Notes: a model not told the origin generated them from the sequence alone. Shown: positions 26,349-36,644, counted from the first letter of the stretch. The stretch: 64,000 nucleotides of DNA from Sporosarcina globispora (GCF_001274725.1 NZ_LGUF01000007.1:1929629-1993628), one strand, 5' to 3'. A program made the numbers and translations.

Positions 26349-27921
26349 TTCAGCTTGTTGAGAAAGGGGTATTTTTCTCAACGAAGTTTACATTAAGAAA
26401 TAAAATACCAAAGGAAACATTAACTTTTCTTGTTTAATTAAAGATCGCCATGCACTTATCCTAGCTTTGCCAGGTGCATGGCGATCTTTTTCATATTCTG
26501 GCAAGCTGCGGTGAGAAGCACCTGCTCGCTTGCATTATGCAGTCCCCGAAACCGGCAATAGCGAAGCCCATGCAGCTCTTTTGAGTCTGCGAAGCTTCGC
26601 TCCACTTTTTCTTTTCTGAATTTATATAGCATCTTTCCCGACTTGGATAGCCGGTTTAGTCTGACCTTTTCCTTATCATCCTCCCAGACATGCCGAGTCA
26701 CCACTTTTACTTTATTTTTGGACCTTGTACATTGTGAAAGAAACGGACATGTTTCACATTGCTTTGGATCGGATTTATATTCTCTATAGCCTTCCCGGCT
26801 GGTTGTTCTGTAGATCAGTTCCTGCTTATTTGGACAAACGTAAAGATCCTTTTCGCTATCATAAGTGAACTTCCATTTTGGAAACAAACCGGTAGTGGGG
26901 TGGAATCGCCTATGAGCAATAACTGCAAAAATGTTCCGGTCCGATAATCCTTTACAAATCGGATTGGTAAGATAACCAGAATCAAGCGCAACAGCTTCTA
27001 CCTTAAAGTCAAACCTACGGGTTTGTCTGTCCAAGCGAGAAAGATAAGGGACTGAATCATGTACATTTCCAGGGGTGACGAAAGCATCTGTAATGATATT
27101 AAATTTCATATCGGTCGTGCGGTGATCCAGATAACAGAACATTTCCTGTTTATTATCACGTGACATAAATCCACTTTCGGGATCCGTTGTGCTGACTCTA
27201 ATTTTTTTAGTTTCAATTACTTCCTCTCTTTCCTTTAAGGGCTTTTTTCCATGATTCTGCCTGTCCTCTTCTACAGCTTTATCCAGTTCATCAATATAGG
27301 CACGTGTATGGGCTTTAACTTCTTCTTTGGTGAATTTATGTTTATTCGCATTAGCTTTAAGATGCGTCGAATCTGTAAAAAGAACACGACCGCCGACCAT
27401 CTTATTGTTTATAGCCTGGAGGACAATTTCATCAAAGATTTCTTGAAAAATATCAGTACCTTTAAATCGATTTTGCCGATTGAAACTAATTGTAGAATGA
27501 TGAGGAACAGAATCTCTGAATTTCAAACCTAAAAACCAACGGTATGCGATGTTCATTTTAATTTCCTGTTCTAATTGTCTTTCTGAACGGATGCCGTACA
27601 AATAGCCAATAAACATCATTTTGAATAGAAGCAGAGGGTCGGTTGGTCGACCGTTGTCTTCACTATAATAAGGACGAACCTTATCTAAGATAGTTGAAAA
27701 ATCTATGTACTGGTCAATTTTTCGAAGAAGATGGTCCGAAGGAACAAGTTCATCTATAGAAACAAATTCAATTTCATTTTGAGAAGATTCTTTGGGTTTA
27801 AACATGTAAATTCACCACTATCTATTATGATTTATTAATTTAATTATAACATATTAACGCGGTGAATAATTAAAGTTAAATTACAAAATAAAGGCTGTCG
27901 ACAGTTTCTCGACAGCCTGAA
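26349..27921 (-). mobile_element. IS1182-family insertion sequence, complete
   Basis: A 1573-bp element bounded by imperfect inverted repeats: TTCAGCTTGTTGAGAAA on the left, and on the right, read on the minus strand, TTCAGGCTGTCGAGAAA (three mismatches). Each side is flanked by an identical 17-bp direct repeat. It carries one intact transposase. Both ends contain an additional internal palindrome that could form a hairpin: 26358-26383 and 27892-27919. The target was the terminator between yqzE and the yqhG unit. Confidence 0.9.
26456..27805 (-). CDS. IS1182-family DDE transposase
   Basis: A 449-residue transposase. Catalytic acidic residues are seen in order: Asp in VLFTDSTHLKANANKHK, Asp in VEAVALDSGYLTN, and Glu in VERSFADSKELHGLRY. 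A Cys cluster (CETCPFLSQCTRS) lies before the last. The N-terminal DUF772-like domain (PLLLFKMMFIGYLYGIRSERQLEQEI split across it) is typical. It is intact and may be active. Transcription is leftward, in the same direction as yqhH-yqhG, which can read into it. Confidence 0.93.
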   Translation of the reverse strand: MFKPKESSQNEIEFVSIDELVPSDHLLRKIDQYIDFSTILDKVRPYYSEDNGRPTDPLLLFKMMFIGYLYGIRSERQLEQEIKMNIAYRWFLGLKFRDSVPHHSTISFNRQNRFKGTDIFQEIFDEIVLQAINNKMVGGRVLFTDSTHLKANANKHKFTKEEVKAHTRAYIDELDKAVEEDRQNHGKKPLKEREEVIETKKIRVSTTDPESGFMSRDNKQEMFCYLDHRTTDMKFNIITDAFVTPGNVHDSVPYLSRLDRQTRRFDFKVEAVALDSGYLTNPICKGLSDRNIFAVIAHRRFHPTTGLFPKWKFTYDSEKDLYVCPNKQELIYRTTSREGYREYKSDPKQCETCPFLSQCTRSKNKVKVVTRHVWEDDKEKVRLNRLSKSGKMLYKFRKEKVERSFADSKELHGLRYCRFRGLHNASEQVLLTAACQNMKKIAMHLAKLG

Positions 27922-27944
27922 CCGGCATAGTCTGCCGGTTTTTT
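27922..27944. repeat. Right copy of 17-bp target duplication with T-run
   Basis: Same 17-bp palindromic stem as at 26332-26348, here followed by six T. It can terminate rightward transcripts. The leftward yqhG message meets the stem without a following T-run. Confidence 0.88.
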
Positions 27945-27953
27945 GTATGATTT

Positions 27954-28748
27954 TCAGACTGCGCTGTCTGTCAGATAAAAGAGGCCTCCATTTATTATAG
28001 AAATATTAATCTTCGGCTCATATTGCTCTTGAAGTGCTGCTTTTTCGTTTTCATAGCTTTCGCCCTTTTCTTCTGCATCTTCATAAAAATGTTCAAGAAG
28101 GTTGAGATCTTTTTGCCAGCGTCTACTGGCTTCATCAGCCCATAAGTGTTCCTCTTGTTCAATTTCGGACTTTATGAAATTAGCTACCCTGAATACTCCG
28201 CTTCCCGGCATTATGAGCGGAGACAGCGTGAAAGAGTAGTCTGGAATCTTTGGTGTTAGGTTCATTGCAAGCAATCTGTCATGAAAGTTTTCGACCATTT
28301 GCCCGTTTATTAATTGGAGGCCAATGGATTTAAAGACATCTCTTTTTCGGTCGCATTGATAAGAGACACGGACGTTCATACCCAGCCATGGCCTTAGCGG
28401 GACTTGTTTGCCCTCGGCAAGGAGGTGATTTTCGTATAATCGTATATAGCCTGCAAGGTTTCGGGCCGAATTAAAAATCTGGTGAAGCCTTGGAGAGCCA
28501 AAATGAATGACTTCCCCCTTAATATGTGCGGGGGCCATCTGCTGGTTTGTAATAAGGGTCAGCTGCATAGGGTTAGGAATGCCGCCTGTTTTTTCGAGGT
28601 AATGCCAATAAAAAGGACGATTCATCAATTCCTTATCCAAATCAATTGTCAGCTGTACGGTCATATACCCCGGGCCTTTATCAATGATTTCGCATCCATT
28701 TGCGTGAAAATACCTTTCAAGGAATTTATGAATTTCCTGTTGCTGCAT
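27954..28748 (-). CDS. yqhG: YqhG family protein
   Basis: A 264-residue protein of the Bacillus YqhG family, with GPGYMTVQLTIDLDKELMNRP split near the N-terminus and NPMQLTLITN and GVFRVANFIKSEIEQEEHLW further on. No catalytic motif is recognised and its role is unknown. It overlaps the end of the helicase gene by 23 bp and has AAGGTGG before the ATG, indicating translational coupling to yqhH. Confidence 0.85.
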   Translation of the reverse strand: MQQQEIHKFLERYFHANGCEIIDKGPGYMTVQLTIDLDKELMNRPFYWHYLEKTGGIPNPMQLTLITNQQMAPAHIKGEVIHFGSPRLHQIFNSARNLAGYIRLYENHLLAEGKQVPLRPWLGMNVRVSYQCDRKRDVFKSIGLQLINGQMVENFHDRLLAMNLTPKIPDYSFTLSPLIMPGSGVFRVANFIKSEIEQEEHLWADEASRRWQKDLNLLEHFYEDAEEKGESYENEKAALQEQYEPKINISIINGGLFYLTDSAV

Positions 28749-30414
28749 TCATTCCACCTTCTTTCATGTCCTCAGCAAATTGAATCATGCTCGTTAAGTT
28801 CTCCATTTTGATTCTCATTTCACCTTCTGAAGCTGATTTTCCGAAAATATCTACAAGATGATCGTCAATACTCCCAAATTCAAGCTTTGTTAAAATATCG
28901 TCTAAATCACCAATGACTTTTTCGAAAAGATGTATTTTTTCATATAAAAGCTTCATTACATGTTCTTCGACTGTATCCTTGGTGGCAAAATTATAAATTA
29001 TGACGTCCTTTTCCTGGCCGAGACGATGAATACGCCCAATCCTTTGTTCGAGACGCATCGGGTTCCAGGGGAGATCGAAATTAATGATATGATTGCAGAA
29101 TTGAAGGTTTATACCTTCTCCGCCTGCTTCTGTTGCAATCAGGACTTGAGCATTCTTTTGGAAAAGCTCCCTCATCCAGTCTTTTTTGCCTCTTTTGAAT
29201 CCTCCCCTGAACGGAACTGAAGAAATCCCATATTGCTTTAAAAACCACTGCAGATACATCTGGGTTGCCCTGTATTCTGTAAAAATTATGACCTTATCAT
29301 TTATTCTTTGTATTAATTCCAGTGCTTTTTGAGCTTTGGAATTCTGCTGTACAGCTTCAACCTTTTCGATAAGGTACTGTATTTGTTCCTGGAATGCTCG
29401 TGATGGCTGTTCCTGTCTTTTTAGCATATTCTGAAGGGTAAAATAAACAGCTTCCCTGCTGCTGCATGCCTCTCTCTGCAAGGTCATCACTGAAAATTGG
29501 CTGGAACTGACCCAGTCGCCTTCTCCCCGCAATTCTGTAACAGCTTCATAAAGGTCGCGTTCAGCATGTGAAAATTCAATCGGAATGGTTTCCACATGTC
29601 TTTTCGTCCATTCAATCCCTGTATCTGCCCTGCGGTTGCGGATCATTACTTTGTTTACGAGTTCCTTTAGATGTGCATCATCATTTAAAGAACGGGAATC
29701 CTTTTTATAATTCTCATAGAAAGCTGATTCATTTCCAAGATGACCGGGCTTGAGCAAGGACACAAGATTGAATATCTCACTAATGCGATTTTGAATGGGC
29801 GTTGCCGTTAAAAGGAGACAAAACTTCTTTTTCAGGTTTTGCACAAACTCATAGTTTTTCGTTTTGTTATTTTTAAGCTTGTGAGCTTCGTCTATAATGA
29901 TCAGATCATAATCCAGACTGTAGATAATGTCCCGATGGGGATTGCGCTTTGCTGTATCGATGGATGAAACCACTACGTCGCATTGTTCCCATACATAACT
30001 TTTCCGCTGTGCCACAGCCGGAATGAAAAATTTGCTGTTGAGCTCCATGGCCCATTGTGAAACGAGGGATGCAGGAACCAGAATAAGGACTTTTTTTACG
30101 AGTCCCCTGATCATATATTCCTTTAAAATCAGGCCAGCTTCAATCGTTTTGCCGAGACCGACTTCATCAGCAAGGATCGCTTTGCCGTTCATGCTTTCAA
30201 CTACCTGCTTGGCTACTTCCAGCTGATGGGGAAGCGGAGTTAGGTTCGGCAGATGCTTTGGAGCCTGCAGGCCTTCAAAATCAGGAATAGTCGTGTGGTT
30301 TTCAACCTCAACAGCCAGTTTATAAAGCTCCCAATTTCCCCATGGACCGTCGTCATCTATTCTTTTTAGGAACTCATCCTGCCAGGTTGAATCAAAGCCA
30401 ATTTGCACTGTCAT
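28726..30414 (-). CDS. yqhH: SNF2-family DNA helicase-like ATPase YqhH
   Basis: A 562-residue Swi2/Snf2 ATPase. Motif I is DEVGLGKT at residues 83-90, motif II IIIDEAHKLKN, motif III LLTATPIQN, and the helicase C-domain has IFTEYRATQ, ATEAGGEGINLQFCNHIINFDLPWNP split near it, and motif VI QRIGRIHRLGQ. HepA/RapA-like proteins remodel nucleic acid-protein complexes; the specific target is unknown. AGGAGC precedes the ATG. It is divergent from the gcv operon. Confidence 0.92.
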   Translation of the reverse strand: MTVQIGFDSTWQDEFLKRIDDDGPWGNWELYKLAVEVENHTTIPDFEGLQAPKHLPNLTPLPHQLEVAKQVVESMNGKAILADEVGLGKTIEAGLILKEYMIRGLVKKVLILVPASLVSQWAMELNSKFFIPAVAQRKSYVWEQCDVVVSSIDTAKRNPHRDIIYSLDYDLIIIDEAHKLKNNKTKNYEFVQNLKKKFCLLLTATPIQNRISEIFNLVSLLKPGHLGNESAFYENYKKDSRSLNDDAHLKELVNKVMIRNRRADTGIEWTKRHVETIPIEFSHAERDLYEAVTELRGEGDWVSSSQFSVMTLQREACSSREAVYFTLQNMLKRQEQPSRAFQEQIQYLIEKVEAVQQNSKAQKALELIQRINDKVIIFTEYRATQMYLQWFLKQYGISSVPFRGGFKRGKKDWMRELFQKNAQVLIATEAGGEGINLQFCNHIINFDLPWNPMRLEQRIGRIHRLGQEKDVIIYNFATKDTVEEHVMKLLYEKIHLFEKVIGDLDDILTKLEFGSIDDHLVDIFGKSASEGEMRIKMENLTSMIQFAEDMKEGGMNAATGNS

Positions 30415-30603
30415 AAAAACAGCTCCTTTATCTATATAAAGATATTGCCCAAACCTCGTTAAGGTGGTACGATGTTAATAGCTTTGAAAGTTTTGAAAGT
30501 TAACACATTACATTTAGTTAACCGAAATAATGGATTCTTTATTTTTTCTGTTTGGTATAAGTATGACCAACTTGGAAAATTTTATAAATGCGAATGACAA
30601 CAA

Positions 30604-30760
30604 GGGGAGAGACTACATTTGTAGCGCCGAAGGAGCAAGCAAAATCTGTGAATCTCTCAGGCAAAAGAACTCTTGTTTGACGCAGCTCTGGAGAGTGCTT
30701 TTTAATAAGCCACCCAAGGGGAAAGCCGGTTTCGGTAAACTTTCAGGTGCAAGGACAGAG
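30604..30760 (+). ncRNA. Tandem glycine riboswitch
   Basis: Two successive glycine aptamers. The first spans about 30604-30678, with GGAGAGAC, GCGCCGAAGGAGCAAGC and the hallmark CTCTCAGGCAAAAG. The second spans about 30682-30760, with GGAGAGTGC, CACCCAAGGGGAAAGCC and CTTTCAGGTGCAAGGACAGAG. A terminator stem follows that shares the last pairing segment. Glycine binding is expected to allow read-through into gcvT-PA-PB, as in B. subtilis. Confidence 0.95.
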
Positions 30761-30797
30761 ATCTTCTCATATTTGAGGGGGTACTCTGTCCTTTTTT
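30751..30797 (+). terminator. Riboswitch-controlled terminator before gcvT
   Basis: AAGGACAGAG (30751-30760) pairs with CTCTGTCCTT (30784-30793), followed by a T-run to 30797. The 5' arm is also the 3' end of the second glycine aptamer, giving mutually exclusive folds. Confidence 0.9.
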
Positions 30798-30841
30798 ATG
30801 TTCCTAAAACAAACTTCAAAAGATTTAAGGGGGACGAGTAA

Positions 30842-31945
30842 ATGTCACAGTTAAAACGCACGCCTTTATTCGAGGTGTACAAAGATTACGGAGCAAAAAC
30901 CATCGACTTCGGAGGCTGGGACCTTCCTGTTCAATTTTCAAGCATTAAAGAAGAACATGAAGCAGTCCGTACAAAAGCTGGCCTTTTTGATGTATCCCAT
31001 ATGGGTGAAATCGAAGTGAAGGGGACGGACAGCCTTAAATACCTTCAAAAAATGATGACGAACGATATTTCCAAATTAAAGAACTCAGGTGCTCAATATA
31101 CAGCCATGTGTTATGAGAATGGCGGAACTGTTGATGATTTACTTGTCTATAAAATAGAGGATGACCACTATTTGCTGGTTGTAAATGCTTCCAATATTGA
31201 AAAGGACTTCAATTGGCTTCAGGACCATGCAGAAGGGAATCTGGAATTGAAAAACCTTTCTGAAGATATGGCACAGCTGGCGATTCAGGGGCCGATTGCA
31301 GAAAAAGTGCTCCAAAAGCTTGCTGGCACGAACCTGTCGGATATCGGATTTTTCAAATTCCAGCAGGACGTCGATTTGAATGGCAAGAAAGCGCTAGTCT
31401 CCAGAACAGGATATACAGGAGAAGACGGATTTGAAGTTTACTGTGATGCCAAGGATGCAGTCGCATTATGGAATGAAATCCTTGAAGCAGGCAAAGAAGA
31501 AGGCGTGCTCCCATGTGGACTTGGCGCAAGGGATACCCTTCGCTTTGAAGCCAACCTGGCACTCTATGGCCAGGAGCTCTCACCTGATATCACACCGCTA
31601 GAGGCAGGAATCGGCTTTGCTGTAAAAGTCAATAAAGAAGCTGATTTTATCGGCAAAGAAGTGCTTAAGAATCAAAAAGAAAATGGGGTTCCGCGCAAGC
31701 TGGCTGGAATTGAAATGATTGATCGCGGCATTCCGCGCCATGGCTATCCTGTATATAAAGGGGAAGAACTGATCGGGGAAGTGACAACAGGCACTCAATC
31801 TCCGACATTAAAAAAGAACATTGGCCTTGTCCTTATCAAGAAAGAGCATGCGGAGCCGGGAACTGAATTAGAAGTGGAAATTCGCGGCAAACTATTGAAG
31901 GCTAAGATTGCAGCAACACCTTTTTATAAAAGAGAAAAGAACTAA
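30842..31945 (+). CDS. gcvT: Glycine cleavage system T protein (aminomethyltransferase)
   Basis: Transfers the methylene carbon from aminomethyl-lipoyl H protein to tetrahydrofolate, releasing ammonia. The 367-residue protein has the N-terminal [25 protein letters not shown] region, the folate-site Asp in [19 protein letters not shown], and a C-terminal GcvT barrel ([17 protein letters not shown]). It is the first gene of the gcv operon; the H protein is not in this window. Confidence 0.96.
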   Translation: MSQLKRTPLFEVYKDYGAKTIDFGGWDLPVQFSSIKEEHEAVRTKAGLFDVSHMGEIEVKGTDSLKYLQKMMTNDISKLKNSGAQYTAMCYENGGTVDDLLVYKIEDDHYLLVVNASNIEKDFNWLQDHAEGNLELKNLSEDMAQLAIQGPIAEKVLQKLAGTNLSDIGFFKFQQDVDLNGKKALVSRTGYTGEDGFEVYCDAKDAVALWNEILEAGKEEGVLPCGLGARDTLRFEANLALYGQELSPDITPLEAGIGFAVKVNKEADFIGKEVLKNQKENGVPRKLAGIEMIDRGIPRHGYPVYKGEELIGEVTTGTQSPTLKKNIGLVLIKKEHAEPGTELEVEIRGKLLKAKIAATPFYKREKN

Positions 31946-31961
31946 CCGGGGGGAGAAAATG

Positions 31962-33308
31962 ATGAAACATCGCTATTTACCGATGACAGAGTCTGACCAG
32001 AAAGCAATGCTTGAAAAAATCGGCGTCAGTTCTGTAGAAGAACTATTCAGTGATATTCCCGAAAGTGTAAGATTTAAGGGCGAATATAAAATCAAGCCGG
32101 CAAAATCAGAGACAGCCTTACTGAAAGAGCTTACTAAAATGGCTCAGAAAAATGCTGATCTTCGCACAAATACATCTTTCCTTGGTGCGGGTGTTTATGA
32201 TCATTACATGCCAATCATTGTTGATCATGTTTTATCCCGTTCAGAGTTTTATACTGCCTATACTCCTTACCAGCCGGAAATTTCTCAGGGTGAGCTCCAG
32301 GCAATCTTTGAATTCCAGACAATGATCTGTGAGTTAACAGGAATGGATGTTGCCAACTCATCTATGTATGATGGCGGAACAGCACTTGCCGAAGCAGCCA
32401 TGCTAAGCGCAGGCAGCACACGCCGCAAGAAGATACTTATCTCAAGTGCAGTTCATCCTGAATCTAAAGAGGTAGTCAAGACATACGCAAAGGGCCAGTA
32501 TATAGAAGTGATTGAAATCCCTCATAAAGACGGCATCACAGATCTTGAAGCTCTAAATGGAATGATTGGCGATGACATCGCAGCTGTCATTGTACAGTAT
32601 CCTAACTTTTTTGGCAGAGTCGAGCCTTTAAAAGAGCTTGAGGAAATTATTCATGCCCATAAATCCATGTTTGTTGTTTCAAGCAACCCGCTTGCTCTTG
32701 GCGCACTGACACCTCCTGGTAAATTCGGAGCAGACATTGTAGCAGGAGATGCCCAGGTCTTCGGAATTCCTACAGCTTTCGGTGGCCCGCATTGCGGATA
32801 TTTTGCCGTAACATCCAAGCTGATGAGAAAAGTGCCGGGACGTCTTGTCGGACAAACGGTAGACGATCAGGGGCGCCGCGGCTTCGTGCTTACTCTTCAG
32901 GCACGTGAACAGCATATCCGCCGCGATAAGGCAACTTCCAATATTTGTTCCAATCAGGCTCTAAACGCCCTAGCGGCATCTGTAGCGATGACTGCTCTTG
33001 GCAAGAAGGGCGTAAAGGATATGGCAGCTGCCAACATGCAAAAAGCCCATTATGCAAAACAGCAATTCAAGGCTGCCGGCTTTGAAGTTCCATTCGAAGG
33101 CCCTTCATTTAATGAATTTGTCATCAAGCTGAATCAGCCTGTTAAAGAAGTAAATCAAAAGCTTCTTGAAAAGGACATTATTGGCGGCTACGATTTGGGC
33201 AGAGATTATGCTGACCTGAAAAGTCATATGCTTGTTGCTGTAACGGAATTGAGAACGAAAGAAGAAATCGATGCATTCGTTAAAGAAATGGGGGATTACC
33301 ATGCATAA
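31962..33308 (+). CDS. gcvPA: Glycine dehydrogenase (decarboxylating) subunit 1
   Basis: N-terminal half of the split P protein, 448 residues; with GcvPB it forms the PLP enzyme that decarboxylates glycine onto lipoyl-H protein. Features are [42 protein letters not shown], and [21 protein letters not shown]. The ATG at 31962 is spaced 6 bp from GGGAG; ATG 31959 is one codon earlier. It overlaps gcvPB by 8 bp. Confidence 0.96.
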   Translation: MKHRYLPMTESDQKAMLEKIGVSSVEELFSDIPESVRFKGEYKIKPAKSETALLKELTKMAQKNADLRTNTSFLGAGVYDHYMPIIVDHVLSRSEFYTAYTPYQPEISQGELQAIFEFQTMICELTGMDVANSSMYDGGTALAEAAMLSAGSTRRKKILISSAVHPESKEVVKTYAKGQYIEVIEIPHKDGITDLEALNGMIGDDIAAVIVQYPNFFGRVEPLKELEEIIHAHKSMFVVSSNPLALGALTPPGKFGADIVAGDAQVFGIPTAFGGPHCGYFAVTSKLMRKVPGRLVGQTVDDQGRRGFVLTLQAREQHIRRDKATSNICSNQALNALAASVAMTALGKKGVKDMAAANMQKAHYAKQQFKAAGFEVPFEGPSFNEFVIKLNQPVKEVNQKLLEKDIIGGYDLGRDYADLKSHMLVAVTELRTKEEIDAFVKEMGDYHA

Positions 33309-34761
33309 GGAAGATCAGCCACTCATCTTTGAATTAAGCACAGAAGGCCGTATCGGCTACAGCCTGCCTGAAATGGATATTCCGGAAATTGCCTTAAGCG
33401 AGCTTCTTCCTGAAGGCTACCTGAGAGAGGAAGAGCCAGAGCTGCCGGAAGTGTCTGAACTTGATATCATGCGTCATTATACTGCACTTTCCAAGCGCAA
33501 TCATGGTGTTGATTCAGGGTTTTATCCACTGGGGTCCTGCACAATGAAATACAACCCTAAAATCAATGAAAATGTAGCGCGCTTCAATGGTTTTGCCCAC
33601 TTGCATCCATTGCAGGATGAAAGCTCTGTTCAAGGTGCCCTGGAGCTGATGTATGATCTGCAGGAGCATCTGATTGAAATTACGGGAATGGATGAAGTGA
33701 CGCTTCAGCCAGCTGCAGGAGCACACGGGGAATGGACTGGATTAATGATGATCCGTGCTTATCATGAAGCGAATGGCGATACGAAGCGTACTAAAGTTGT
33801 CGTTCCGGACTCTGCCCACGGAACAAATCCTGCATCCGCGACAGTCGCAGGATTTGAAACCATAACTGTTAAATCGGATGAAAATGGATTGGTGGATTTA
33901 GAGGACTTAAGAAGAGTGGTTGGCGAGGACACTGCTGCCCTTATGCTGACTAACCCGAATACTTTAGGTTTGTTTGAAGAAAACATTCTTGAAATGGCTG
34001 AGATTGTTCACGGCGCCGGTGGGAAGCTATACTATGATGGAGCTAACCTGAATGCTGTACTTTCAAAAGCACGCCCTGGAGATATGGGATTTGACGTTGT
34101 TCACCTTAATCTTCATAAAACTTTTACAGGACCGCATGGCGGCGGCGGACCAGGATCAGGCCCAGTCGGCGTAAAAGCGGATCTGATTCCTTTCCTTCCG
34201 AAGCCTGTTTTGGTTAAAAAAGGTGACCAATATGAATTTGATTATGACCGTCCGCAATCAATCGGCCGTGTTAAGCCATATTACGGAAACTTCGGAATCA
34301 ATGTCCGTGCTTATACTTATATCCGCACTATGGGGCCGGATGGACTGAAGGCTGTTACAGAAAATGCTGTATTAAATGCAAACTATATGATGAGAAGGCT
34401 TGCGCCATTCTATGACCTTCCATTTGACAGACATTGCAAGCATGAATTCGTTTTAAGCGGTAAGCGCCAGAAGAAGCTTGGCGTACGTACTTTGGATATT
34501 GCCAAGCGCCTTCTTGACTTTGGCTACCATCCGCCAACCATCTACTTCCCGCTAAACGTAGAAGAGTGCATTATGATTGAGCCGACAGAAACAGAATCAA
34601 AAGAAACGCTGGACGCTTTTGTCGATGCCATGATCCAAATAGCTAAAGAAGCGGAGGAAAACCCTGAGATTGTTCAGGAAGCACCTCACACAACCGTAAT
34701 TGGCCGTCTGGATGAAACAATGGCTGCAAGAAAGCCAGTTCTTCGTTATCAAAAGCAATAA
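33301..34761 (+). CDS. gcvPB: Glycine dehydrogenase (decarboxylating) subunit 2
   Basis: C-terminal, PLP-carrying half of the split P protein, 486 residues. The PLP-binding lysine lies in [20 protein letters not shown]. Other landmarks are [15 protein letters not shown] and [12 protein letters not shown]. The ATG at 33301 overlaps the gcvPA stop, giving equal translation of both halves. A terminator follows. Confidence 0.96.
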   Translation: MHKEDQPLIFELSTEGRIGYSLPEMDIPEIALSELLPEGYLREEEPELPEVSELDIMRHYTALSKRNHGVDSGFYPLGSCTMKYNPKINENVARFNGFAHLHPLQDESSVQGALELMYDLQEHLIEITGMDEVTLQPAAGAHGEWTGLMMIRAYHEANGDTKRTKVVVPDSAHGTNPASATVAGFETITVKSDENGLVDLEDLRRVVGEDTAALMLTNPNTLGLFEENILEMAEIVHGAGGKLYYDGANLNAVLSKARPGDMGFDVVHLNLHKTFTGPHGGGGPGSGPVGVKADLIPFLPKPVLVKKGDQYEFDYDRPQSIGRVKPYYGNFGINVRAYTYIRTMGPDGLKAVTENAVLNANYMMRRLAPFYDLPFDRHCKHEFVLSGKRQKKLGVRTLDIAKRLLDFGYHPPTIYFPLNVEECIMIEPTETESKETLDAFVDAMIQIAKEAEENPEIVQEAPHTTVIGRLDETMAARKPVLRYQKQ

Positions 34762-34765
34762 TATG

Positions 34766-34799
34766 AGAAAGGGTGTCCTTAATGGGCACTCTTTTTTTT
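34766..34799 (+). terminator. Terminator of the gcv operon
   Basis: Imperfect stem AGAAAGGGTGTCC / GGGCACTCTTTTT followed by eight T in total. Confidence 0.78.
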
Positions 34800-34970
34800 G
34801 ACATATAAGCTAATTGTGAACTCTGTGAAGGGAATCGGGAAATTCGGGAATACAGCAGCGAAAAGGAGGAATAAAGACGGAAAACCAGTGAAAAGAATCA
34901 TCGAATTGGGGAAAAGAACAGCTAATTTGAGGAATTGATATATCGAGCGGGGCAGGTTCTCATAATCAAG

Positions 34971-35000
34971 AGACCCCGTCAGGAATAACGGGGTCTTTTC
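34971..35000. terminator. Terminator between gcvPB and yqhL
   Basis: Perfect 9-bp stem AGACCCCGT / ACGGGGTCT with an 8-nt loop and a short T-run. It probably serves yqhL read on the minus strand as well. Confidence 0.7.
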
Positions 35001-35011
35001 AAATATTGCTC

Positions 35012-35395
35012 TTATTTTTTCGCCTTTACTTTTCCGGTCCATTTTTTGAATCCGCCCTGCAGGTGTGAAAGGTCTTTGTAGCCTTTACGATGCAAAAACT
35101 GGGCAGCTCTGGCACTTCTCATGCCGCTTTGGCAGTATAAATAGACTGGCTTGTCCGGGCGCAATTCTTTCATGCGCATTTTCATTTGTGAAAGCGGTAT
35201 ATTGCGGGCACCTAAAATATGGCCGTTTTCAAATTCATTTGGTTCGCGTACATCAATTAATTGGGCTTTTCTATAGCCTTCTCTAAACTGGTCTTCCGTA
35301 AGCGTTTTAACAATTCGGCGCTGATAAAACCAGGTTATCACGGAATAGGTAATGATTGCACCCAAAATGATAAGAATGAAATAAAGTGTTTCCAA
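35012..35395 (-). CDS. yqhL: Membrane-anchored rhodanese-domain protein YqhL
   Basis: A 127-residue protein with an N-terminal membrane helix (LYFILIILGAIITYSVITWF) and one rhodanese domain. The active-site loop is YCQSGMRS with the catalytic Cys88. LIDVREPNEFENGHILGARNIP is the CH2A-like signature, split over a longer stretch. It probably carries sulfane sulfur in persulfide chemistry; the partner is unknown. Confidence 0.9.
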   Translation of the reverse strand: METLYFILIILGAIITYSVITWFYQRRIVKTLTEDQFREGYRKAQLIDVREPNEFENGHILGARNIPLSQMKMRMKELRPDKPVYLYCQSGMRSARAAQFLHRKGYKDLSHLQGGFKKWTGKVKAKK

Positions 35396-35577
35396 TATGT
35401 CTTTCTCCTTTCACACATAGGTAAGCCAACTAATATTATATAAGCCTTTCCTAATAGGAGTAAAGGAAATCTGTTAAATTTGTTATGGAAATTCAACTTA
35501 CTTTAATTTTAACAGGAATTTTGGTAGACTATTAACCGCAAATGACTAGCTAAAGAATCTGAAAATGAGGGTTACAT

Positions 35578-36414
35578 ATGACTAAAGAAGTTTGGCGATT
35601 TATCGATTCGGGGGAGGGGTCACCCTCTTTTAATATGGCTTTGGATGAAGCCTTGCTTGACTGGAATAGCGAGGGTAAAATGCCTCCTGTGATTCGGTTT
35701 TACGGCTGGAATCCGGCAACTCTTTCAATCGGATACTTCCAAAAGGTTGAAAAAGAAATAAATATGGAAGCTGTGAAGCAGCATGGTCTGGGTTTTGTTC
35801 GCAGACCTACAGGCGGAAGAGGTGTGCTTCACGAACATGAACTCACATACAGTGTTATTGTGCCGGAATCCCACCCGGAAATGCCGAACACAGTAACTGA
35901 AGCGTACAGAGTCATTTCTGAAGGAATATTAAAAGGTTTTCACGCACTGGGGATGGAAGCTTATTTTGCTGTGCCAAAGACGGCCGAAGAAAGGGACTCT
36001 CTGAAAAATCCAAGATCTGCAGTTTGTTTCGATGCCCCAAGCTGGTACGAACTTGTTGTAGAAGGCCGTAAAGTGGCGGGGAGTGCGCAAACAAGGCAAA
36101 AAGGTGTAATCCTTCAGCATGGTTCAATTTTGCTTGATTTGGATGAAGACAAGCTATTTAGCCTGTTCAAGTATCCGAATGAAAGAGTGAAAGAGAGAAT
36201 GCAAAAGGCTTTTAAAAACAAAGCGGTCGCCATGAATGAGCTGACAGCAGAAAATATCACTCTTGGTCAAGCAAAAACAGCATTCAAAAAAGGATTTGAG
36301 GAAGGCTTGAATATAGAACTTGAACCTTACAAGCTTACCGATGAGGAAATGGCATATGTCCAGAAAATCGCAAAAGAGCGATATGAAAACGATGATTGGA
36401 ACTATAAGAGATAA
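35578..36414 (+). CDS. lipM: Octanoyl-[GcvH]:protein transferase-pathway enzyme LipM (octanoyltransferase)
   Basis: Transfers octanoate from ACP to GcvH in the Bacillus lipoate assembly route. The 278-residue enzyme has the [18 protein letters not shown] motif (about residues 75-92), the catalytic Cys150 in [10 protein letters not shown], and the conserved lysine in GRKVAGSAQ. It lies near the gcv operon, which needs lipoylation. GAGGG precedes the ATG. Confidence 0.95.
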   Translation: MTKEVWRFIDSGEGSPSFNMALDEALLDWNSEGKMPPVIRFYGWNPATLSIGYFQKVEKEINMEAVKQHGLGFVRRPTGGRGVLHEHELTYSVIVPESHPEMPNTVTEAYRVISEGILKGFHALGMEAYFAVPKTAEERDSLKNPRSAVCFDAPSWYELVVEGRKVAGSAQTRQKGVILQHGSILLDLDEDKLFSLFKYPNERVKERMQKAFKNKAVAMNELTAENITLGQAKTAFKKGFEEGLNIELEPYKLTDEEMAYVQKIAKERYENDDWNYKR

Positions 36415-36437
36415 AAGCGGCTAAGTCGCTTTTTCTC
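36411..36437 (+). terminator. Terminator after lipM
   Basis: Stem AAAAGCG / CGCTTTT with a 7-nt loop and T-rich tail. Confidence 0.7.
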
Positions 36438-36596
36438 TTTTTTAATGAATAATTTTCCAATTCATGCAGTGAAAAAGTGCAAGCTTCAAAATTTGTGAAA
36501 ATTTATCGTTATTTGTCGGAAATCGGTCAATAACTCTGTTTTTCTTTATTTTCTACTAAATTTTAAGTTTGACAAAATCATATTTAGTTGAATCTG

Positions 36597-36612
36597 ACAC
36601 AATATATAGTGG
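36597..36612 (+). promoter_or_regulatory. NrdR box 1 upstream of nrdJ
   Basis: ACACAATATATAGTGG matches the NrdR operator pattern ACACWAYATNTWGTGT with the last base off. It is about 150 bp before the nrdJ start. Confidence 0.8.
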
Positions 36613-36628
36613 TGTCGAAAATATTTAG

Positions 36629-36644
36629 GACACTATATATTGAT
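36629..36644 (+). promoter_or_regulatory. NrdR box 2 upstream of nrdJ
   Basis: GACACTATATATTGAT, the inverse-oriented counterpart of box 1, with centres 32 bp apart (three helical turns), the usual NrdR pair arrangement. Confidence 0.8.

Noticed and set aside
30530-30841. Open frame of 103 codons on the plus strand before gcvT
   Set aside because: It lies entirely over the glycine riboswitch and its terminator; the RNA explains the sequence and no ribosome site is present.
34779-35042. Open frame of 87 codons on the minus strand after yqhL
   Set aside because: It begins inside yqhL, crosses the yqhL terminator and has no ribosome site or recognisable sequence.
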